Below, in pieces: positions 26,079-35,029 of a stretch of 45,733 nt of DNA. Made by a program: the position numbers and the translations under genes. The notes beneath the pieces are model-generated. The model was not told the DNA's origin. It saw nothing but the letters and a program-made list of their open reading frames with translations, and made no database searches. The DNA comes from Bacteroidales bacterium. Its GTDB lineage: Bacteria > Bacteroidota > Bacteroidia > Bacteroidales > GCA-2748055. Within the stretch, counting starts at the first letter, position 1. Each line of letters opens with the position of its first letter. Location of the stretch: positions 1 to 45,733 of the forward strand of contig JAIPBT010000034.1 of the NCBI GenBank assembly GCA_021738565.1, written 5' to 3'.

Positions 26079-26720
26079 ATGAGATACCGTCTGGAAAACC
26101 TCATACCGCTTCCCATGGTTGAACTGAATACCAGTGGGTCTTCAATCTGGGAGGCGGATTCTTTTAGTTTTATACAGGGAGAAACTTACCTGGTAGAGGC
26201 AGAATCAGGAAAAGGAAAAACCTCCCTCCTGTCCATGATGTACGGATTGCGAAAAGATTACAGTGGCAATCTTTACCTGGACGGAAACAATGCCAGGCAT
26301 TTCAATGCAAAGGAATGGTCGGTCACCAGGAAAAACCGGGTATCCTATATATTTCAGGGACTGGAGTTGTTTGATGACCTTTCTGCCCTTGAAAATATAC
26401 TCCTGAAAAACCGGATCACCAATTTCAAGACCGAAAAGCAGATTGTAGATATGGCTGAACACTTGAATGTGGCCGGTTTCCTTCATAAAAAAAGCGGTAT
26501 CCTTTCATTCGGTCAGCGACAGCGCATGGCCATTGTCAGGGCACTTTGCCAGCCTTTTGAGTTTTTACTCGCCGACGAATGTTTCAGTCATATTGACAAA
26601 AAACATGAAGATGCTGCATTAAAGCTTATCATCTCTGAATCCAACAGGCAAAATGCAGGTTTTATCCTCACGTCACTTGGAAACAACCTGCATGAATTTG
26701 ACCACCATCTGAAACTATGA
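26079..26720 (+). CDS. ABC transporter ATP-binding protein (LolD/MacB-type)
   Basis: 213 residues with Walker A AESGKGKTS (residues 41-49), Q-loop YIFQGLELFDDLSALEN, signature LSFGQRQRMAIVRAL and Walker B FLLADECF, followed by a switch region ending in TSLGNNLHEF. The signature LSFGQ replaces the usual LSGGQ, and the switch histidine is not obvious. The gene overlaps the permease start by 4 bases (ATGA). This type powers MacB/FtsX/LolCDE-like mechanotransmission rather than classic import. Confidence 0.88.
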   Translation: MRYRLENLIPLPMVELNTSGSSIWEADSFSFIQGETYLVEAESGKGKTSLLSMMYGLRKDYSGNLYLDGNNARHFNAKEWSVTRKNRVSYIFQGLELFDDLSALENILLKNRITNFKTEKQIVDMAEHLNVAGFLHKKSGILSFGQRQRMAIVRALCQPFEFLLADECFSHIDKKHEDAALKLIISESNRQNAGFILTSLGNNLHEFDHHLKL

Positions 26721-27907
26721 AGTATTTGTTCAAAATATTGTGGCAGGATCAAAGCAGATCGCACCTGCTCTGGGCTGTTCTGGGAACCATCGCGGGTTTT
26801 GTTTTGCTGCTGTCGGGGATCCATTTCTACGAAAACATGAAAAATGTCCTCAGTACCAACAAAGACCTGCTTGATCCTGAATACATCATAATTAATAAAA
26901 GGGTGAATATCAGTCAGACGCTCGGACTCGGATCAGCCGGGTTCTCTGAAAAGGAGATCAGGGAAATTGAGGAACAACCCTTTTCCAATAAAGTAGACCC
27001 TTTTATTTCCAACGAATTTCCCATCAGTGCTTTTACCCAGAGCAAACAATTTCCCAATTTCTATACCGAACTGTTTTTCGAGGCTGTTCCGGATGAATAC
27101 ATTGATGTGAAATCAGATCAATGGAACTGGAGCGAAAAAAAGGAGTTCATTCCGGTAATATTGCCACAGGATTACCTGAACCTCTATAATTTTGGATTCT
27201 CACAAAGCCAGGGACTCCCTCAAATTCCCAAAGAGATGATCGGTTTGCTCCAGTTCCAGGTAATATTAAAAGGGAAGGACGAAAAGAGAACCTATCCCGG
27301 CAAGATCATAGGATTCAGCAACCGCATCAACTCCATCCTCGTTCCCTATGATTTTCTTACCTGGGCCAATGATAAATTCGGTTACATGGAGCAGGAGGAT
27401 CCTTCCCGAATAATATTGGTCTCAAATGATCCCACTGATCCGGCGATCATTAAATTCATCGAAGACAAGGGCTACGACACGATCCGGGAAAAACTAAAAA
27501 GCAGCCGGCTGAACATCATCCTCAAATTCGTGCTAAGCTTCCTGGTTGCTGTCGCTGCAATCATTATCGGCCTGGCCTTCCTGATATTCCTACTAAGCCT
27601 TCAGCTCATGATAAGCCGGTCGGCAGAAAAAATAAGGCGCCTTAACAAACTGGGGTACCATCACAGGGAGATCAGCCATCCCTACATCATTGTGCTTTTT
27701 GGTTTGCTAATGATCGTCACTCTTTTTTCAATCGGCATTACGTCGCTGATTGCAACCAAACTCTCCGGGGCCGGAATGGAATGGAGCCTTCCAATAGAGG
27801 AACACCTTTCAGCCAACATTTACCTTGTTTCAACTGGACTGGTCATGATTCTTTTTGCACTGAATACCTTTGCTATTTCATTAAGCACAAGGAAACTGTG
27901 CAGTTGA
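26717..27907 (+). CDS. ABC transporter permease (FtsX/MacB-like)
   Basis: 396 residues: one N-terminal membrane segment (HLLWAVLGTIAGFVLLLSGIHFY), a large periplasmic domain (residues about 45-265) and three C-terminal segments (IILKFVLSFLVAVAAIIIGLAF; YIIVLFGLLMIVTLFSIGITSL; YLVSTGLVMILFALNTFAI). This four-segment layout defines FtsX/MacB/LolC permeases, which push substrates or signals across the periplasm instead of pumping through a channel. Together with the ATPase and the upstream DUF4836 lipoprotein it suggests a role in lipoprotein or envelope handling. Confidence 0.85.
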   Translation: MKYLFKILWQDQSRSHLLWAVLGTIAGFVLLLSGIHFYENMKNVLSTNKDLLDPEYIIINKRVNISQTLGLGSAGFSEKEIREIEEQPFSNKVDPFISNEFPISAFTQSKQFPNFYTELFFEAVPDEYIDVKSDQWNWSEKKEFIPVILPQDYLNLYNFGFSQSQGLPQIPKEMIGLLQFQVILKGKDEKRTYPGKIIGFSNRINSILVPYDFLTWANDKFGYMEQEDPSRIILVSNDPTDPAIIKFIEDKGYDTIREKLKSSRLNIILKFVLSFLVAVAAIIIGLAFLIFLLSLQLMISRSAEKIRRLNKLGYHHREISHPYIIVLFGLLMIVTLFSIGITSLIATKLSGAGMEWSLPIEEHLSANIYLVSTGLVMILFALNTFAISLSTRKLCS

Positions 27908-28008
27908 AAAAAATGATTAAATCCCATTGGGGATTGCTGATTGCAAAGATCAATTGAAAATTTTATCGGGAATTCCTCTCAATTTTTTCTCAAATTAAAA
28001 TTAATGCT

Positions 28009-28016
28009 TATTTTTG
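28009..28016 (+). promoter_or_regulatory. Candidate -7 promoter element for rpsT
   Basis: TATTTTTG fits TAnnTTTG exactly. It lies 56 bases before the rpsT ATG, leaving an untranslated leader of about 50 bases, which is in keeping with a ribosomal-protein gene. Confidence 0.45.
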
Positions 28017-28072
28017 CAAGCCCAAATGAAATATAGGGGATTGGAATAAATAATAATATCTCAAACAATACA

Positions 28073-28324
28073 ATGGCAAATCATTTATCAGCGAAAAAAA
28101 GGATCAGGCAAACGGAAACACGCCGTTTGAGGAACAAATATGCTGCACACACTACACGAAATGCTGTAAAAAAACTTAAAACCACAACGGATAAAGCTGA
28201 AGCAGCTGAAATGTACCCAAAGGTGACTGCAATGGTGGATAAACTTGCTAAAACAAGGACAATTCACAAAAATAAAGCGGCAAACATCAAATCCAAACTG
28301 GCCAGGCACGTAAACAACCTCTAA
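28073..28324 (+). CDS. rpsT: 30S ribosomal protein S20
   Basis: 83 residues, the normal length, all helical and very basic: [21 protein letters not shown], then [11 protein letters not shown] and ending [21 protein letters not shown]. It binds 16S rRNA in the bottom of the 30S body early in assembly. It stands alone between its own promoter and terminator, as rpsT usually does. Confidence 0.97.
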   Translation: MANHLSAKKRIRQTETRRLRNKYAAHTTRNAVKKLKTTTDKAEAAEMYPKVTAMVDKLAKTRTIHKNKAANIKSKLARHVNNL

Positions 28325-28348
28325 CGAAATTTTTTCTACAGATACAAT

Positions 28349-28371
28349 CCCGACCTCATGTCGGGTTTTTT
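28349..28371 (+). terminator. Intrinsic terminator of rpsT
   Basis: CCCGAC (28349-28354), loop CTCAT, GTCGGG (28360-28365), then a T run (28366-28371). It lies 24 bases after the rpsT stop. The in-frame ATG at 28358 that would lengthen radC falls in the loop, which argues for the later radC start at 28418. Confidence 0.9.
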
Positions 28372-28417
28372 ATTTCCGAGATTTCATCCACCCGACACAT
28401 TAACACAAAAAGGAAGG

Positions 28418-29113
28418 ATGAAAGCTTACAGCAATGTTACCATTAAAAACTGGTCACTCGAGGACCGGCCCCGGGAAAAATTATTGAATTCCGGGATCCA
28501 CTCACTTTCCAATGCAGAACTTATTGCTCTGATCATCGGTTCAGGCACCAGGAAAATGAATGCAGTTGAACTTTCAAGGAACATCCTGGCTTCCGTAAAA
28601 AATGACCTGCAAGAACTGGGCAAACTGAGCATCGATGACATGGTCCGGATCAGGGGAATCGGAACTGCGAAGGCAGTAACGCTGCTTGCGGCGCTTGAGC
28701 TGGGTTCCAGAAAAATGAATACAAATTCCAAAGAAAAGGTCTTTATAAAGGACAGCAGGGACGCGTGGGAAGTCATGTTTCCCCATACAGGTGACCTTGA
28801 ACATGAAGAATTCTGGATCCTGATCCTTAACAGGGCCCACAAAGTAATAAATACGCAAAAAATCAGCCAGGGAGGATTAACAGGTACCGTAATAGATACC
28901 AGGATAATCCTGAAATATGCACTTGACAAAAAAGCGACATCCATGATCATTTCACATAACCATCCTTCAGGAAACCTGAAACCAAGTGAGGCAGATATCA
29001 GCATTACAAAAAAGATCAAGGAGGCTGCTGAGATAATGGATATTCAACTGCTCGATCATATAATCATTGCAGGAAGGGAATATTTCAGTTTTGCCGACCA
29101 GGGAATTCTATAA
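28418..29113 (+). CDS. radC: RadC family JAB-domain protein
   Basis: 231 residues from ATG 28418, preceded by AAAGGAAGG. An N-terminal helix-hairpin-helix region (LSNAELIALIIGSGT; MVRIRGIGTAKAVTLLAALELG) is followed by a JAB/MPN domain with the zinc motif HNHPSGNLKPSEAD and the upstream E of EHEEFWILILN. RadC proteins were once linked to DNA repair; their true role is unresolved, and some act with mobile DNA. Length and motifs are standard. Confidence 0.92.
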   Translation: MKAYSNVTIKNWSLEDRPREKLLNSGIHSLSNAELIALIIGSGTRKMNAVELSRNILASVKNDLQELGKLSIDDMVRIRGIGTAKAVTLLAALELGSRKMNTNSKEKVFIKDSRDAWEVMFPHTGDLEHEEFWILILNRAHKVINTQKISQGGLTGTVIDTRIILKYALDKKATSMIISHNHPSGNLKPSEADISITKKIKEAAEIMDIQLLDHIIIAGREYFSFADQGIL

Positions 29114-29122
29114 AAACTGAAA

Positions 29123-29626
29123 TTAAGATCGTACAAGATGGACTTCTGACCTGTCCGTGCACTCTTCGAGCAATACTTTTACCGGCTTTCCCAGCAATGG
29201 ATGCTTTTTTTCCGGATCAATTTCATTCAACGGCTTGAGAACAAACATCCTTTTTGTCAGCTCAGGGTGAGGAATGGACAAATATTCCGAGTCGATCACC
29301 AAATCATCATAGAAAAGAATGTCAATATCAATGTTTCTGTCTGTGTACCGTTCATAGTTTTTAATCCGGCCAGCCTCTTTTTCCATTGATTGAAAATGTC
29401 TCAGTAATTCAAGCGGCTCCATAACCGTTTCAACAAGCAGGCACTGGTTGTAGAACAGATGTTCACTTCTGTATCCCCATGCTGCACTTTTATAGATGCC
29501 CGATTCCCTGATGATCTTAATACCCAAATCCTTCATCATCCTGCAAACCGATACCATATTGTCCCTCCTGTCACCCAGGTTTGAACCAAGACCAATCCAG
29601 GCCTTATGCAGTGTTTGATCGGTCAT
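29123..29626 (-). CDS. folK: 2-amino-4-hydroxy-6-hydroxymethyldihydropteridine diphosphokinase
   Basis: 167 residues from ATG 29626 (MTDQTLHKAWIGLGSNLGDRRDN); a TTG nine bases earlier is in frame but unlikely. The HPPK signature is present: GLGSNLGDR, SGIYKSAAWGYR, YNQCLLVET, and YTDRNIDIDILFYDD with the metal-binding DxD pair. The enzyme moves pyrophosphate from ATP to the pterin in folate synthesis. It converges on radC with only 9 bases between. Confidence 0.93.
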   Translation of the reverse strand: MTDQTLHKAWIGLGSNLGDRRDNMVSVCRMMKDLGIKIIRESGIYKSAAWGYRSEHLFYNQCLLVETVMEPLELLRHFQSMEKEAGRIKNYERYTDRNIDIDILFYDDLVIDSEYLSIPHPELTKRMFVLKPLNEIDPEKKHPLLGKPVKVLLEECTDRSEVHLVRS

Positions 29627-29635
29627 ATTATTCAA

Positions 29636-30006
29636 ATTTTATCTGTTCCGTTCCGGCAATCAAAGTTATTCCAATTTTGTGTCCGGTGACGTTGAATAGG
29701 TAAATTCATATCGTGCAAGGAAGTACAGAATTCTTCGATGCCTTGAACACAAAAAATTTTAGAACGTATGCAACCGCTGCGCTCTCACATGATAATTTAT
29801 CAAAGAAACCTAACGCAACAAGTGAACTATTCATAAGCGTGTGTGTCAATATTTTTGTCATGGCTCAATTCATTACCTTTTTTGAACGATAGTGCATGAG
29901 GGTTTCATATTACAATTAAAATTGGTAATTTGGCTTGCTGTCTTTTGACCCGCAACCTATTAGCAAATATATTCATCATTGTTTCAATAATTACAAAATT
30001 TATACT
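29636..30006. other. Gene-free interval upstream of sppA
   Basis: These 371 bases between divergent folK and sppA hold no convincing ORF, RNA gene or perfect long dyad. The last 150 bases are AT-rich and probably contain the promoters, but no clean TAnnTTTG match was found. Confidence 0.5.
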
Positions 30007-31764
30007 ATGAAAAATTTTCTGAAATACATGCTCGCCACCATCGCGGGAATCCTTATCCTCAATTTTTTGGGGTTGATCATATTCATTATTGTAATTGCTG
30101 CTGCTTCAGGTTCAGATGTTCCCATTGTTGATGACAATTCCGTGCTTGTAGCAAAATTCAACAAACCGATTATCGACAGGGAAAATGAAAATCCTTTCAG
30201 CCAGTTCAGTTCAGGTAATTTTGATTTCGACGGCACCATGGGACTTGACCAGATACTGAAGAACATTGACAAGGCAAAATCAGATGAAGATATCTCCGGG
30301 ATCTTTCTCCACCTTTCAGCAATCCCCTCCGGTATGGCAGCTGTTGAAGAGATCAGGGATGCACTGATCGATTTCAAGGAGAGCGGCAAATTCATCATGG
30401 CACATTCAGATACTTACACACAGAAGTCATATTACCTTGCAAGCGTTGCAGATAAGGTATACCTTACACCAACCGGTGATTTCGGCTTCAGTGGTCTCAG
30501 CACTGAGATTACCTATTTTAAGCGTGCACTGGACAAATATGGTGTAGATGTGCAGGTGATCAGGCACGGATCCTTTAAAAGTGCCGTGGAACCATTCCTT
30601 ACCGATAAAATGAGCGATGAAAACAGGGAGCAATTGACAGTAATGCTTGAAACCATCTGGGGACAAATGGTTGGAGAGATCTCCAGTGCAAGGAACATCC
30701 CGGTTGAAACACTGGAAGAATATGCTGATCAGCTTGCCGTTGCATTTGACGACCAGGCCCTGGAGAAAGGAATGATTGACGGTCTCAGGTACTACGATGA
30801 AGTTCTTGATGAGCTGAGGGAGATGACCGATACCGATGAAGATGATGATATCCCCTCCATTTCCATGAGCAAATATTCAAAGGTACCGGAAAAAGACAAG
30901 GAATCTGCAAAAGACCGGGTTGCGATTATTTATGCAATGGGGGCGGTTGTTACCGGTGATGCAGAAGAAGGAATGATCGGGTCAGACCGCATTGCAAAAG
31001 CGATCAGAAAAGCACGAAAAGACGATAAAATAAAGGCCATTGTTTTCAGGGTGAATTCAGGAGGCGGAAGTGCCCTGGCATCAGAGATCATTCACAGGGA
31101 AATTAAGCTTGCCGCTGAAGTAAAACCTGTGGTTGCATCGCTGGGCAATGTAGCTGCCTCAGGCGGATATTATATCGTTTGTCCTGCCGACACCATCATT
31201 GCCAGCGAAACAACGATCACGGGTTCTATCGGTGTTTTTGGAATCATCCCAAATATCAATGAACTCATGACGGAAAAGATAGGGATCACAACCGGAACGG
31301 TGAAAACCAACGAACATTCCGACATGGGAACCATTACCAGGGCGCTGACCGCAGATGAAAAAAGCATGATACAAGGCTATGTTGACGATGTCTATAATAC
31401 CTTCGTAAACAATGTTGCAGAAGGAAGGTCAATGACCTATGAACAGGTGGATGCCATAGGCGGAGGAAGGGTATGGTCAGGAGCAAGTGCAATCGAAATC
31501 GGACTGATCGATATGTTTGGCGGACTGGAAAAGTCCATTGAAGTAGCGGCTGAAATGGCTGATCTTGAAACATACAGGATCAAATCCCTTCCGGTGCAGG
31601 AAGATCCTTTCACCATGATCATGAAACAACTCACGGGTGAAGTAAAGATGAAGATCATTAGAAATGAACTCGGAGATACTTTCAATTTGTATAAAAAAGC
31701 TGAAGAGATAAAGAACATGGAAGGACTACAGGCCATTATGCCTTATAACCTGGATATTTATTAG
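30007..31764 (+). CDS. sppA: Signal peptide peptidase SppA, 67K type
   Basis: 585 residues from ATG 30007 (MKNFLKYMLATIAGILILNFLG, a membrane anchor). Two S49 peptidase halves are seen, as in E. coli SppA. The N-terminal half carries the general-base lysine (SDTYTQKSYYLASVADKVYLTP). The C-terminal half carries the nucleophile serine (VAASGGYYIVCPADTI) and TTITGSIGVFG. It clears cleaved signal peptides from the inner membrane, working as a tetramer on the periplasmic side. A fragment related to the 16.7-kb MITE begins directly at its stop. Confidence 0.93.
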   Translation: MKNFLKYMLATIAGILILNFLGLIIFIIVIAAASGSDVPIVDDNSVLVAKFNKPIIDRENENPFSQFSSGNFDFDGTMGLDQILKNIDKAKSDEDISGIFLHLSAIPSGMAAVEEIRDALIDFKESGKFIMAHSDTYTQKSYYLASVADKVYLTPTGDFGFSGLSTEITYFKRALDKYGVDVQVIRHGSFKSAVEPFLTDKMSDENREQLTVMLETIWGQMVGEISSARNIPVETLEEYADQLAVAFDDQALEKGMIDGLRYYDEVLDELREMTDTDEDDDIPSISMSKYSKVPEKDKESAKDRVAIIYAMGAVVTGDAEEGMIGSDRIAKAIRKARKDDKIKAIVFRVNSGGGSALASEIIHREIKLAAEVKPVVASLGNVAASGGYYIVCPADTIIASETTITGSIGVFGIIPNINELMTEKIGITTGTVKTNEHSDMGTITRALTADEKSMIQGYVDDVYNTFVNNVAEGRSMTYEQVDAIGGGRVWSGASAIEIGLIDMFGGLEKSIEVAAEMADLETYRIKSLPVQEDPFTMIMKQLTGEVKMKIIRNELGDTFNLYKKAEEIKNMEGLQAIMPYNLDIY

Positions 31765-31849
31765 TGTCTGTCCATAATGTCCGTGTTCCTTCGTGGTCCT
31801 TCGTGATTTTCTTCGTGGTCCTTCGTGATTTTCTTCGTGGTCCTTTGTG
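31765..31849. repeat. MITE end fragment followed by 22-bp tandem repeats
   Basis: TAGTGTCTGTCCATAAT at 31762-31778 matches the left end of the element at 16670-16686 in all 17 positions. No right end follows. Next comes TTCCTTCGTG (31786-31795), then a 22-bp unit built of CCTTCGTG and TTCTTCGTG words repeated exactly twice (31796-31817, 31818-31839), and a partial third copy to 31849. Related CTTYGTG words occur at 38845-38934. Confidence 0.75.
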
Positions 31850-31970
31850 AAACAGCTTCATACACTTCAATAACCTTATATGAAACCCCGATATTTCATA
31901 ATTCATTCTTTGAAAAGAACATACCTGTTTCACACAAATCATTAAATTTGCATTCCTTTCTTAGAAAGAT

Positions 31971-33095
31971 ATGCAGAAACGAAAGGCAACAATACCTGTA
32001 TTGCTTTTACTGCCCTTCAGCCTGGTCTACAGGATGATCGTCGGTCTGAGGAATATTTTATTCGATTGGGAGGTCCTTCCTGTAACAGAATTCCAATTGC
32101 CGGTCATTTCCGTTGGTAACATAACTGTGGGGGGAACAGGTAAGACGCCGCATGTTGAATACCTGGTGGAACTGTTGAAAGATGAATTTTCAGTGGCAAC
32201 CCTGAGCAGGGGTTACAAAAGAAAGACTGGCCATTTCCTGATCGCTGACCAGGAATCAACAGCAGCCGAAATAGGTGATGAACCCAGGCAGTTGAAACAA
32301 AAATACCCCGGAGGATTGACCGTGGCAGTCGACAAGAAAAGGGTGAACGGTGTCAGGAAACTATTAAAACAGAAAGATTCCCTGGATGTCATAGTCCTTG
32401 ATGACGCCTACCAGCACAGGTACATTAATGCGGGGAAATCAATTTTGCTGATCAATTACAACCGTCTGATCACGGAAGATTTCATGCTGCCCGCGGGAAG
32501 ACTTAGAGAACCTGCATCGGCAAGGAAAAGGGCCAATATCATTCTCATAACAAAATCCCCTGAAAGGATCAAACCCATTGAAATGCGGAACATTGTAAAA
32601 AAGATGAAGCTGGGCCTGCATCAACATCTTTATTTTACAACGATTGGATATGGAAAACTGAAACCCGTATTCCCTATCGACACACCGGCAGACGAGAATT
32701 ACTTCAGGCAAAAAAAGGCTCCCGTGATCCTGCTGAGCGGGATTGCCGATCCGCGTGCACTCAGAAAATATGCAAGAAGTATATCCACAGATCTTCATGA
32801 ACTGGTGTACCGGGACCACCACAACTACACGCTCAAGGATATTCAGTCCCTGACAAGGCTTTTTCAATCGCTCAACAACCCCGGCACACTTGTTCTGACC
32901 ACTGAAAAAGATGCCATGAGGCTCCAGGCACTGGAGATCCATCCGGAATTAAAAAATTCAATGTACTACATCCCGATTCATGTAAAATTTTTAAACAACG
33001 ATACTGAAGAATTCAATAAACTCATATTAAATTATGTTAGAAGCAATAAACGAGACAATATCCTACATAAAAAAAGAGACACAGCTGCATCCTGA
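31971..33095 (+). CDS. lpxK: Tetraacyldisaccharide 4'-kinase
   Basis: 374 residues. Recognised by PVISVGNITVGGTGKTPHVEYL, which contains the P-loop, LSRGYKRKTGHFLIA, GDEPRQLKQKYP, VIVLDDAYQHRYI and PAGRLREP. LpxK adds the 4'-phosphate to the lipid A precursor at the inner membrane, so the organism makes lipid A. The final 62 bases overlap the purine nucleoside phosphorylase gene in another frame. Confidence 0.94.
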   Translation: MQKRKATIPVLLLLPFSLVYRMIVGLRNILFDWEVLPVTEFQLPVISVGNITVGGTGKTPHVEYLVELLKDEFSVATLSRGYKRKTGHFLIADQESTAAEIGDEPRQLKQKYPGGLTVAVDKKRVNGVRKLLKQKDSLDVIVLDDAYQHRYINAGKSILLINYNRLITEDFMLPAGRLREPASARKRANIILITKSPERIKPIEMRNIVKKMKLGLHQHLYFTTIGYGKLKPVFPIDTPADENYFRQKKAPVILLSGIADPRALRKYARSISTDLHELVYRDHHNYTLKDIQSLTRLFQSLNNPGTLVLTTEKDAMRLQALEIHPELKNSMYYIPIHVKFLNNDTEEFNKLILNYVRSNKRDNILHKKRDTAAS

Positions 33096-33843
33096 TACTG
33101 CAATCATACTGGGAACAGGCCTGGGAAAAATTGCAGAAGAAATTGAAGCGGAGGTAAGCATACCCTACGAAAAGATACCACATTTCCCTGTTTCCACAGT
33201 GCAAGGGCACGACGGGAAGATGATTATCGGCAAATATGCAGGCAAAGAAGTCATTGTGCTAAAAGGCAGGTTTCATTATTATGAAGGTTACAGCATGCAG
33301 GAAGTAACCTTCCCTATCCGTGCCCTGAAATTCCTGGGAATAAAAAACCTGTTCATCTCAAATGCAGCAGGTGGGATGAATCCGGAATTTGAAATAGGTG
33401 ATGTCATGTTCATCAACGACCACATCAACCTGATGCCAAATCCGCTCATCGGCAAACATTTTCCTGAATTTGGCGCCCGCTTCCCCGATATGAGTGATGT
33501 CTATAACAGAATCCTCATCGAGAAAGCACTGGAAGTTGCAGCCAGGCAGCAACTCAATGCGCACACAGGCACCTATGTGGGAGTTACCGGACCAACACTG
33601 GAAACCCCGAAAGAATATGAATATATCAGGATTATCGGCGGGGATGCAGTTGGAATGTCAACGGTTCCTGAGGCCATCATTGCCCACCAGATGGGGATGA
33701 CCATATTCGCAATTTCAGTGATCACCGACCTTGGAATTCCGGGGAAAATTGAAAAACTCACACATGAGATGGTTCAACAGGCTGCTGAAAAAGTAACACC
33801 TAAACTTGTAAAAGTAATCGAAGAGATCATTGCAGGAATTTAG
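33034..33843 (+). CDS. Purine nucleoside phosphorylase (trimeric, PNP-I type)
   Basis: 269 residues with trimeric PNP motifs: IILGTGLGKIAEE, TVQGHDGKMIIG, LKGRFHYYEGYSMQEVTFP, SNAAGGMNPEFEIGD, GVTGPTLETPKEYEYIR, DAVGMSTVPEAIIA and SVITDLGIPG. It splits inosine or guanosine with phosphate for purine salvage. The start at 33034 lies inside lpxK (62-base overlap), which couples the two genes; the following MFS gene begins 7 bases after its stop. Confidence 0.92.
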   Translation: MLEAINETISYIKKETQLHPDTAIILGTGLGKIAEEIEAEVSIPYEKIPHFPVSTVQGHDGKMIIGKYAGKEVIVLKGRFHYYEGYSMQEVTFPIRALKFLGIKNLFISNAAGGMNPEFEIGDVMFINDHINLMPNPLIGKHFPEFGARFPDMSDVYNRILIEKALEVAARQQLNAHTGTYVGVTGPTLETPKEYEYIRIIGGDAVGMSTVPEAIIAHQMGMTIFAISVITDLGIPGKIEKLTHEMVQQAAEKVTPKLVKVIEEIIAGI

Positions 33844-33850
33844 TTGAACC

Positions 33851-35029
33851 ATGAGCAAAAAGGGAGATGGTTTTCAAAATAAGCGGGTGATATGGTTGTC
33901 GATTGTACACCTGATCCATGATATCTACACCTCCTTCCTTGCCCCTGCCCTTCCCAAATTAATTGACAAACTCGGGATGAGTTACGGTATGGCGGGCGTC
34001 CTGGCCGTTATCCAGAGGATCCCCTCTCTTTTCAACCCGGTGATGGGGATCATTGCCGACAGACCGTCGATAAAATATTTTGTCATCATATCCCCCGCGA
34101 TCACTGCTGTTTCCATGAGTCTTCTGGGAGTTGCGCCGGGATATATTTTTCTTGCCATTCTTTTATTTGTTTCAGGAATCAGCTCAATGATGTGGCACAT
34201 TCCGAGTCCTGTGTTGGTCAAACAACTCTCAGGAAACAGAACCGGAAAGGGAATGAGCTATTTCATGGTCGGAGGAGAACTCGCCAGAACGCTTGGCCCC
34301 CTGGTGATACTTGGCGTAATAGAACTTTGGGGACTGGAAGGGACATGGAAAATGATGCCGCTGGGATTTGTGGCTTCTTTCATTTTGTATTTGAATTTCA
34401 GAAACATACAGATCAAACCTCCCCCTGGAAACCATACCGAAGGCAATTACTGGAAAATTTTTCGAAGGTACCTCCCTGCTTTCATCCTCACGGGTGGTTT
34501 TACATTATTCCAGGCAGGGGTAAAGGCTTCACTGACCTATTACCTGCCTACATTTCTTACAGACAGTGAAGGGCGCAGCCTGGTATTTGCTGATACATCA
34601 CTCACGGTGCTGCAACTTGCAGGTGCTGCCGGAGCCCTCTTTGCCGGAACCATCAGCGACCGGATTGGACGCACCGCCACATTGATGATCATTAGCCTGG
34701 CAACTCCCCTGTTAATGCTGCTCTTCCTGCATCTTGAGGGCGCCTGGATCATACCTGTGCTCATACCGCTCGGCTTTTCCCTTTTCGCTCCCACTGCAGT
34801 CATGATGGCCATGATCCAGGACCTCAATACTGAAAAAAAAGCATTCGTGAATTCTATCTACATGACAATCAACTTTTTCATAAGCTCAATTGTCATCCCA
34901 ATGGTTGGTGTCATTACCGACCATTTTGGTTTCAGGACAAGTTACCTGGCATTCAATATTGCAGCCTTCGGAGCGATCGGCGTAGTATTATGTACCAGGA
35001 ACAAGATCACGGCACTCAGCGGTAAATGA
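33851..35029 (+). CDS. MFS transporter, fosmidomycin-resistance (Fsr)-like
   Basis: 392 residues with twelve hydrophobic segments. The opening VHLIHDIYTSFLAPALPKLIDKLGMSYGMAGVL resembles the Fsr branch of the major facilitator superfamily (Fsr proteins begin HxxxDxxqgxlPallP). The motif-A-like loop GTISDRIGRTATLMI lies between the halves. Fsr-type pumps export small drugs or metabolites; the natural substrate here is unknown. It is the third gene of the lpxK unit, and its last 14 bases overlap the convergent lamin-tail gene. Confidence 0.85.
   Translation: MSKKGDGFQNKRVIWLSIVHLIHDIYTSFLAPALPKLIDKLGMSYGMAGVLAVIQRIPSLFNPVMGIIADRPSIKYFVIISPAITAVSMSLLGVAPGYIFLAILLFVSGISSMMWHIPSPVLVKQLSGNRTGKGMSYFMVGGELARTLGPLVILGVIELWGLEGTWKMMPLGFVASFILYLNFRNIQIKPPPGNHTEGNYWKIFRRYLPAFILTGGFTLFQAGVKASLTYYLPTFLTDSEGRSLVFADTSLTVLQLAGAAGALFAGTISDRIGRTATLMIISLATPLLMLLFLHLEGAWIIPVLIPLGFSLFAPTAVMMAMIQDLNTEKKAFVNSIYMTINFFISSIVIPMVGVITDHFGFRTSYLAFNIAAFGAIGVVLCTRNKITALSGK

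Noticed and set aside
28358-28417. Longer N-terminus for RadC
   Set aside because: The upstream ATG lies inside the rpsT terminator loop; the ATG at 28418 has an AAAGGAAGG ahead and gives the normal length.
33034-33095. Frameshift at the lpxK/PNP overlap
   Set aside because: Both proteins are complete at their ends, so this is a true 62-base gene overlap, not an error.
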